Shown: positions 58,315-64,000 of the stretch, in pieces
Position numbering within the stretch: position 1 is the first letter of the stretch
Layout of the letters: every line of letters begins with the position of its first letter
NCBI RefSeq assembly: GCF_027579695.1
Contig: NC_083577.1
Location: 27,063,198 to 27,127,197 of the forward strand
Length of the DNA stretch: 64,000 bases
From: Neoarius graeffei
Taxonomy: Eukaryota; Chordata; Actinopteri; Siluriformes; Ariidae
Reading direction: 5' to 3'
Notes under the pieces: model-generated
What the model saw: the letters and a program-made list of their open reading frames with translations, nothing else
Told to the model about the DNA's origin: nothing
The model's database searches: none
Program-made: the position numbers and the translations under genes

Positions 58315-58600
58315 GTTGTGTTTCTACACACTATGTAAATAAATGTTTTTTTTCTAAAGAGACATGTCTGCTTGTATATGTTTTCACTCGTGATGTAAAA
58401 TTATTTTAACTGTGTAATAAGTACAAGTAAAGCTGGTTAGAGCTTGTGAAAACAAGTAATGAAAGAACTCAAGTTACCTTTTATAACACAGATGTTGTCA
58501 GTCACTTTATTTACAAATAAATGACTCATTTCTATGAACTTATCGAACTGAACAATTAAACAACATTGACATGAAGTAAATAGCAAAATAACCAAACAAA

Positions 58601-59680
58601 TTACTCGTTCCCTCTGTTAAAGTAGGCCATTAAAGCGGCTCTAATGTCAGCCCCTTCTTGACTGCCATGTTCAGGTAATGCCTGAAGAGGAGGCTGGATG
58701 TTGGCATGTCTGTCTTGGTGCTCCTCAGTGAAATTGTAGCCATGTTCCTCACAGATGTTATGAAGGACACAGCAGGTCAGCGCCATTTTCTTGCACAGTT
58801 CCAGCTTGCAGTCATTTCTTTTTAGTAGGCACCTCCACTGTCCATTCAATCTCCCAAATGCCATTTCCACAACCGATCGTGCACTGCTGAACCTGTAATT
58901 GTAGGTGTGTTGTTCAGGGGTCAATCTGCCAGTGTCAGAAAAGGGTTTCATCAGCCAGTTCTGCATGGGGTAGGCTGAATCACCTATCAGGTAATGTCCA
59001 ACCTCATAGCCAGAGAAGGTCACTTTGCTTTGACCTAGAAATTCCCCGTCACTTAGGACTTCCCACAAATGTGACTGTTTTAGGACTCTTGCGTCATGCA
59101 CACTCCCTGGAAAGCCAACACACACATCCCAGCAAAGACCTCTGCTCTCTACAACTGCTTGCAGAACAACCAAATGCCATCCCTTCCGGTTGTAGTAGTC
59201 TCGGGGATACTCTTCTGGTGCTATAATGGGAATGTGGCTTCCATCTGTTGCACCAACACACTGTGGCACTCTCCAATGACTCTGAAAGAGAGCAGCCATT
59301 TCCGCTAACCTCTCAGCATCAGAGCATGTAATGTGGGCAGGGGGCAGCACCTTGATGACTGTGTTACAGAAATCCTGAACGCAATTAAAGATGGTGCTCA
59401 TGCCTACTCCAAAAAGATGGCTGATGGTCCTGTATTCACCGCCAGTGGCCAGCTTCCAGATGGCAATAGCCACCCGCTTCTGGTTTGGGACACACAAACA
59501 GTAATGTGTGTTCCTTCTCCCCAAGACATGCCTCACCCGACTGCAGATATACTCAAACGACTCTCGGGACACACGGAGATTCTGCATGAACTGGTGAGAG
59601 GTGAAATCAGGAACAATTGTGTCCCACCAGTAGTGAGATCTTGGGTGTGCCCAGACAACATGTGATCTCCGCCTTGCCAT
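58601..59680 (-). CDS. PIF/Harbinger transposase (HARBI1-like)
   Basis: The 359-residue protein catalyses cut-and-paste transposition of the Harbinger element. Starting at the ATG at 59680 (MARRRSHVVWAHPRS), it has an N-terminal helical region with the pattern RVAIAIWKLATGGEYRTIS, a helix-turn-helix typical of the family. The DDE nuclease follows: VGATDGSHIPI (first D), GFPGSVHDARV, LIGDSAYP (second D) and SSARSVVEMAFGRLNGQWRC (E). There are no stops or frame changes, and the length fits the family. The frame is open upstream to 59776, but an acceptor-like CTCTTTACAG just before suggests a leader exon, so I prefer the inner ATG. Its partner is the Myb-like gene, convergent and about 1.06 kb away. 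Confidence 0.92.
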   Translation of the reverse strand: MARRRSHVVWAHPRSHYWWDTIVPDFTSHQFMQNLRVSRESFEYICSRVRHVLGRRNTHYCLCVPNQKRVAIAIWKLATGGEYRTISHLFGVGMSTIFNCVQDFCNTVIKVLPPAHITCSDAERLAEMAALFQSHWRVPQCVGATDGSHIPIIAPEEYPRDYYNRKGWHLVVLQAVVESRGLCWDVCVGFPGSVHDARVLKQSHLWEVLSDGEFLGQSKVTFSGYEVGHYLIGDSAYPMQNWLMKPFSDTGRLTPEQHTYNYRFSSARSVVEMAFGRLNGQWRCLLKRNDCKLELCKKMALTCCVLHNICEEHGYNFTEEHQDRHANIQPPLQALPEHGSQEGADIRAALMAYFNRGNE

Positions 59681-60153
59681 CAGTCGCAAGATTACCTGTA
59701 CTGTAAAGAGAAAAATGTATAGGTAAATAAACATGTTGTGTGGAGAGTCATCAATACTCAAACACATATTAATCATGGTACTTAACCCTTGTGCCTCTTT
59801 TTCACCCTTTGATTAGAGTGGGATGTGTATTGAGAAATAAATGTGCATGTGTGAGTGTTGGAAACATAAGTGTTACATTTACTTGTGGAGTTAATGTACA
59901 GCACATTTGACATACTTTATATTCTATTGACCTTATTATATTTCTATATGTATGAACACATTCAAAATAATAAAGAAAATTAACAACTGACAAGCCAAAA
60001 ATGTCCTTAGTGAGGCATAAAGGTTAAAGAAACGAGGTTAAACATAAATCATTCACTTGTATTTCCATGCAGTTTGTTTACATTCACTTCAGTAAGTTAA
60101 GTTCATTACAGAGCTAAGCATCCTCATATCTACTGCTGTGGTAGATATGAGCG
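59681..60153. other. 5' region of the transposase gene; no other gene seen
   Basis: AT-rich. A perfect 9-bp inverted repeat CATATCTAC/GTAGATATG with a 7-nt loop lies at 60125-60149, next to the gypsy LTR. Confidence 0.5.
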
Positions 60154-60631
60154 TGTTAGGACTAGGACTGTTTTGGCCTCTAGAGGCCGCTGTTATTTCC
60201 TTTTCATGTCGTGTTTATTTTGGCCTCTAGAGGCCGCCACTGTTCCTGTGTTTTGTGTTTGTGTTAATTGCCTAATTATCTTCACCTGTGTCCTTAATTA
60301 GTTTGTCTATTTATACCCCTGAGTTCAGTCCTCTTGTCACGGAGTCTTTGTGCTGTTATGTTTATCTCCAGTTTCCTTTGTACTGTGTTTTTTGATCTTC
60401 TTAGCTTTTGAATTTTTGCACTTTGCTTTTCTTTTGGATTATACTCTTTGGTTTTTTTTTGTCTTTTGTTTTGCCCTGTATATAGTGTATATAGTTTAAA
60501 TAAACCTTTTGATTCTTTTTCTACTTCCGCCTCACGCCTCTGCATTTGAGTCATCCCCCTGGTGGCCTAGTGGGGGTTTGCTGGATTATCACACCAACGA
60601 ACCAGGTTCGAATCCCAGCAAAACCCTAACA
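60154..60631 (+). repeat. 5' LTR of the gypsy element
   Basis: It begins TGTTAGG and ends CCTAACA, perfect 7-bp inverted termini, 478 bp. A TATA box TATTTATA at 60308-60315 predicts transcription start near 60339, where ACGGAGTCTTT begins. AATAAA is at 60498. GGCCTCTAGAGGCCGC occurs twice in the upstream part (60175 and 60221). Confidence 0.9.
60308..60349 (+). promoter_or_regulatory. Gypsy promoter and predicted RNA 5' end
   Basis: TATTTATA lies 31 bp upstream of A60339. The predicted first 11 RNA bases, 60339-60349, are the exact complement of the primer site at 60633-60643. Confidence 0.7.
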
Positions 60632-60632
60632 G

Positions 60633-60643
60633 AAAGACTCCGT
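60633..60643 (+). other. Self-priming primer-binding site
   Basis: AAAGACTCCGT, one base after the LTR end, pairs perfectly with ACGGAGTCTTT at the predicted RNA start. No match to a tRNA 3' end was seen. Confidence 0.75.
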
Positions 60644-60644
60644 C

Positions 60645-61664
60645 ATGACCGACTCAGCAGAGGCTGCTTCAACTGTCTACCCGGCCAACCTTCAGGGAAT
60701 TATGGCAGCTTTGACACGCTTCGGAGCGACCATGGACGCTCATGGACGTACGCTCACCAGCCAACGTGAGGCCCTCGCTCGCCACGAGGAACTGCTTCAG
60801 CAAATTGGGAAAACCCTGGCACAGCTGACATCTCTGCCTGCATCTCCTGCTCCTGATCCAGTTCCTGCTCCTGATCCAGCTCCCACTCCTGCTCCAGTGC
60901 CTCCTGCAATGCTGCCTTCTTCACCTCGCGAACCCAGCCTTCCTGCACCACAGAGGTATGACGGCAAGCACAGTGAGTGCCGAGAGTTCCTTACCCAGTG
61001 TCAACTCACCTTTGAGCTTCAGCCTACCACCTACACTACGGATCGCCGCAAGATTGCCTTTGTGATCACCTTATTAGCTGGTAAGGCGCGAGCCTGGGCT
61101 ACTGCTATCTGGCAAAGACAGGGACCTGAGTGCTTTGATTTCCAGCTGTTTTCTGAAGAGATGCTTCGGGTCTTCGATCAGGCAGACATCAGTACCGACG
61201 CAGCCCGAAAGCTCATGTCCATCCGGCAAGGAGGAAGCGTCGCAGATTACGCCATCTCGTTCCGAACACTCGCAGCAGTAAGTGGATGGAACGAGACTGC
61301 CCTGGTGTCAGCCTTCCACCATGGTCTGTCTGACCCCATCAAGGACGGTCTGGCCTCTATTGGATGCCCAAGTGACCTCGAAACCCTCATCTCACATGCT
61401 ATTCGTCTGGACAACAGGATGAGAGAACGCCACCAAGCCTTGAGCCCCCCCAGCCTCCCTACCTCTACCTGGAGACCGTCTACCTCCTTCAGTGACTGTC
61501 CAGAACCCATGCAAGTGGGTCGTACTCGCCTCTCCGCATCTGAGAGGGAGCGCAGAAGGAGGGACAAGTGCTGCATCTACTGTGGCAAGCCTGGTCACTT
61601 CCGAGCATCATGTCCCGAACTCTTGGGAAAAGGACCGCCCCGTCCAGCCGAGGGAGGGTTGTGA
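60645..61664 (+). CDS. Gag protein
   Basis: A 339-residue structural protein that forms the particle. ATG is only 13 bases after the LTR, as expected when the primer site is minimal. A coiled-coil-like N-terminus ([19 protein letters not shown], then [20 protein letters not shown]) is followed by a proline-rich stretch (about residues 65-95). The gag core has the [30 protein letters not shown] and [15 protein letters not shown] blocks known from sushi-type and domesticated gag genes. A CCHC zinc knuckle, [14 protein letters not shown] (residues 310-323), binds RNA. It ends at the TGA at 61662-61664 inside the frameshift region. Confidence 0.92.
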   Translation: MTDSAEAASTVYPANLQGIMAALTRFGATMDAHGRTLTSQREALARHEELLQQIGKTLAQLTSLPASPAPDPVPAPDPAPTPAPVPPAMLPSSPREPSLPAPQRYDGKHSECREFLTQCQLTFELQPTTYTTDRRKIAFVITLLAGKARAWATAIWQRQGPECFDFQLFSEEMLRVFDQADISTDAARKLMSIRQGGSVADYAISFRTLAAVSGWNETALVSAFHHGLSDPIKDGLASIGCPSDLETLISHAIRLDNRMRERHQALSPPSLPTSTWRPSTSFSDCPEPMQVGRTRLSASERERRRRDKCCIYCGKPGHFRASCPELLGKGPPRPAEGGL

Positions 61665-61670
61665 CGGGGC
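61625..61670 (+). promoter_or_regulatory. Programmed -1 frameshift signal between gag and pol
   Basis: The slippery heptamer G GGA AAA (61625-61631) lies in the gag frame. After a 5-nt spacer, GCCCCGTC (61637-61644) pairs perfectly with GACGGGGC (61663-61670) across an 18-nt loop. The gag stop lies at the base of the downstream strand. The pol frame is -1 to gag and open from 61544. Confidence 0.8.
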
Positions 61671-64000
61671 CTACCCTCTCTCCCGGACTCCCTGGCCAAG
61701 GAATCTACATCCCGGTCTCCATCTCCTGGGGTGAGTCTGTCCACTCTTGTCAAGCTTTGATAGACTCAGGGGCGGCTGGGAACTTTATGGATATTCACTT
61801 CGCCCAAAGCATCAATATTCCGACTGCACCTCTTGAAGTCCCACTGTCTGTGTCTGCCCTCGATGGCCAAGCGTTAGGTGATGGAAGAGTCACCCAAGTT
61901 ACTTCTCCAGTTTTCCTCCAGTCTCAAGGTCACAAGGAAGAAATATCCCTGCACCTGATTCCTTCACCTGAGTTCCCAGTTATTCTAGGCCTTCCTTGGC
62001 TTACTCGCCACAACCCTCGCATAGACTGGGTAACAAGCCAGGTTGTGGAATGGGGCCCTGCATGCCATGCCTCTTGTCTGCTCTCTAGCTCTCCTGTGTC
62101 TCCTGCCGAGCCCCCTGATCTCACCGAGTTATCTCAAGTTCCCACAGAGTACTGGGATCTCAAGGAGGTATTCAGCAAGAGCAGGGCCGCCGTTCTTCCT
62201 CCGCACCGGGCCTACGACTGTGCCATCGACTTGCTCCCTGGGACTACCCCTCCTCGTGGCAGACTGTTTTCACTCTCTCAGCCAGAACGCAAGGCCATGG
62301 AGGAATACCTCAAAGATGCCCTGGTCTCTGGGTTTATTCGACCCTCCACTTCACCTGCTGGAGCCGGCTTCTTCTTTGTCGGCAAGAAGGATGGGGGGCT
62401 CCGACCATGTATTGATTACAGGGGCCTGAATAAGATCACTGTGCGCAACCGATATCCCCTTCCGCTGATGTCCACAGCTTTCGACCTGCTCCAAGGCGCC
62501 ACCGTCTTCACCAAGTTGGACCTACGGAACGCATACCACCTCATCCGTATCCGACAGGGAGACGAGTGGAAGACTGCCTTTAACACCCCGTCTGGGCACT
62601 ACGAATACCAGGTGATGCCCTTCGGACTCACCAACGCACCAGCTGTTTTTCAGGCCCTAATCAACGACGTCTTAAGGGACATGATTAACCTATACGTTTT
62701 TGTCTACCTCGACGACATCCTTATCTTTTCCAAGACCGTGCAGGAGCACCGCCACCATGTCCGCCAGGTTCTCCAGAGGCTGCTACAGAACAATCTGTTC
62801 GCCAAGGCCCAGAAATGCGAATTTCATGTTCCCGAGGTCTCCTTTCTGGGATTTATTGTACGGACAGGCCAACTCCAAATGGACCCTGCCAAGACCCTGG
62901 CCGTCCGGGACTGGCCTACTCCCAAGTCCGTTAAGGAGGTTCAGCGGTTCTTAGGATTCGCTAACTTCTACCGCAAGTTCATCAGGAACTTCAGTTCTGT
63001 GGCAGCACCCATGTCAGACCTCACCAAAGGGACAGGTGGATCTTATGGCTGGTCTCCTCAGGCAGGAAAGGCGTTCAAAGACCTCAAGGACCGCTTCTGC
63101 ACGGCACCCATTCTGGTTCTCCCGGACACCTCCCAACCATTCATCGTGGAGGTGGACGCCTCGGACAGTGGTGTCGGCGCGGTGCTCTCTCAACGTTCGG
63201 AAGGAAAGCTGCACCCCTGCGCTTACTTCTCCCACCGCCTGAGTCCTGCTGAGTCCCGGTACGATGTGGGGGATCGAGAACTGCTAGCGGTCAAACTGGC
63301 CCTTGAGGAGTGGAGGCACTGGCTGGAGGGAGCACAACATCCATTCCTGGTTTGGACTGACCACAAGAACCTGGAGTACCTCCAGCAAGCCAAGAGACTG
63401 AACCCTCGACAGGCTAGGTGGGCCCTGTTTTTCAGTCGGTTTGACTTCACCCTCTCATACCGCCCCGGCTCCAAGAACACCAAACCTGACGCACTGTCCA
63501 GACTGTTTTCTGCCACTAACAGGGAGAATGAAGTCGGGCCTATTATCCCTGTGTCCCGGATTGTGGCCCCTGTCCGCTGGGGTATTGAGGAGGCTGTCCG
63601 ACGAGCCCAACGCCAGGACCCCGGTCCTGGGACGGGGCCACCAGGCCTCTTGTACGTCCCACATCAAGCCCGGGCCAAGGTTCTCCAGTGGGGTCACTCT
63701 TCCCCTCTCACCGCCCACCCGGGAGCTCGGAGGACCCTGGACTTCCTGAAAAGACGCTTCTGGTGGCCTAACATGGAGAAGGAAGTAAGGTCATTTGTCC
63801 TGTCCTGTGAGGTTTGCACCAGAACCAAGAACCCACGACAGCGTCCCCAGGGTCTCCTGCATCCTCTGACCATTCCCCGGCGTCCCTGGTCCCACGTGGC
63901 AGTCGACTTTATCACGGGTCTCCCTGAGTCACAAGGTAACACGGTCATTTTGGTCTTAGTTGACAGATTCTCCAAGGCCTGCCGCTTCATACCACTGTGC
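61625..64000 (+). CDS. Pol polyprotein, partial (protease, RT, RNase H, integrase)
   Basis: Translated after the -1 shift, about 791 codons to the window edge without a stop. Aspartic protease: [10 protein letters not shown] (61757 on). Reverse transcriptase: [43 protein letters not shown] and YLDDILIF (62705 on, catalytic D-D). RNase [12 protein letters not shown] (63146 on) and TDHKNLEYL. Integrase: a zinc-binding region with [11 protein letters not shown] and CEVCTRTK, then the first catalytic aspartate in [12 protein letters not shown] (near 63900). The second and third integrase acids and any chromodomain lie outside. The window cuts this gene, so its end is unknown. Confidence 0.93.

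Larger units (their letters stand above)
56097..60153. mobile_element. PIF/Harbinger transposon with two convergent genes
   Basis: The left end TAGCCCTTTTCCACCAAAT resembles the MITE ends TGGCCCTTTTCCACTACC. It encodes the two proteins typical of the superfamily: a Myb/SANT-like protein (plus strand, 56342-57540, three exons) and a HARBI1-like transposase (minus strand, 58601-59680). A solo LTR sits between their 3' ends. No right inverted repeat was found before the gypsy LTR starts at 60154, so the gypsy element probably inserted into it and the right end lies beyond the window. Confidence 0.8.
60154..64000 (+). mobile_element. Ty3/gypsy retrotransposon, sushi-like chromovirus, 5' part
   Basis: 5' LTR, gag and most of pol are present; the rest of integrase and the 3' LTR lie beyond the window. 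No stop or frame change was seen in gag or in pol apart from the programmed shift, so the copy may be young. The order protease, reverse transcriptase, RNase H, integrase defines the gypsy group. The self-priming layout points to the Tf1/sushi branch. Confidence 0.92.

Noticed and set aside
60559..60631. tRNA gene at the end of the gypsy LTR
   Set aside because: A and B boxes match, but acceptor stem and T stem do not pair; kept only as a tRNA-like finding.
1..64000. CRISPR array, bacterial operon or phage region
   Set aside because: No regularly spaced identical repeats, no ribosome-binding-site-led gene rows; the content is eukaryotic throughout.

Overview
The window looks like repeat-rich genomic DNA of a teleost fish. 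The main evidence is the density and mix of mobile elements: at least seven Tc1/mariner-type families with long inverted repeats, tRNA-derived SINEs of the V-SINE/DANA/mermaid style, PIF/Harbinger and hAT-like elements, Rex1/CR1-like and other LINEs, a sushi-type Ty3/gypsy element, and many (CA)n, (TCTA)n and (TA)n microsatellites. The abundance of Tc1 copies together with the SINE whose tail reads as repeated GAGAT units made me think of a catfish, but that is a guess from pattern memory. I found no convincing host protein-coding gene, rRNA, true tRNA gene or CRISPR array; this reads as intergenic or deep-intronic DNA.

Layout. 1-14.8 kb: edge of a Tc1 copy, a decayed Tc1 transposase holding a TTAA-flanked MITE, CA/GT/GA microsatellites, a nearly intact Tc1 element (5431-7039) whose 340-codon transposase has one stop, a second Tc1 family (7941-9557), and a three-level nest (SINE in Tc1 in a Sleeping Beauty-like relic, about 11711-14757). 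14.8-26 kb: mostly anonymous AT-rich DNA with Tc1 relics, two copies of a third Tc1 family (one with a foreign right end), a 155-bp tandem repeat and a hAT-like MITE. 26-31.3 kb: an LTR with a self-priming signature, a second SINE type, and a 1.33-kb almost perfect palindrome with TTAA ends (29351-30679). 31.3-34.7 kb: a full-length minus-strand LINE with a 12-bp target duplication, endonuclease and reverse transcriptase split by one frameshift. 35-41 kb: another Tc1 copy and several SINEs. 41.3-50.4 kb: three copies of a Harbinger MITE that keep the start of a transposase gene, a relic with a THAP exon and a convergent second exon (ISL2EU/IS4EU-like), two LINE 3' ends and a hAT-like element. 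50.4-56 kb: mostly anonymous DNA plus Tc1 and SINE pieces, one SINE split by another MITE. 56.1-60.15 kb: an apparently intact two-gene PIF/Harbinger transposon, with a three-exon Myb/SANT-like gene on the plus strand and a HARBI1-like transposase on the minus strand, and a solo LTR carrying a SINE between them. 60.15-64 kb: the 5' LTR, gag and most of pol of a young-looking sushi-type gypsy element that runs off the right edge.

How the parts work together. In the Harbinger element the Myb-like protein is expected to help the transposase reach or bind the DNA ends, as known for this superfamily. In the gypsy element the start of the predicted transcript is complementary to the stretch just after the LTR, as in self-priming Tf1/sushi elements, and a slippery heptamer followed by a stem links gag to pol by -1 frameshifting. 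Many MITEs and SINEs are parasites of such autonomous elements; some insertions nest in an order that can be read from target-site duplications.

All family assignments rest on motifs and remembered family features; no database search was possible.
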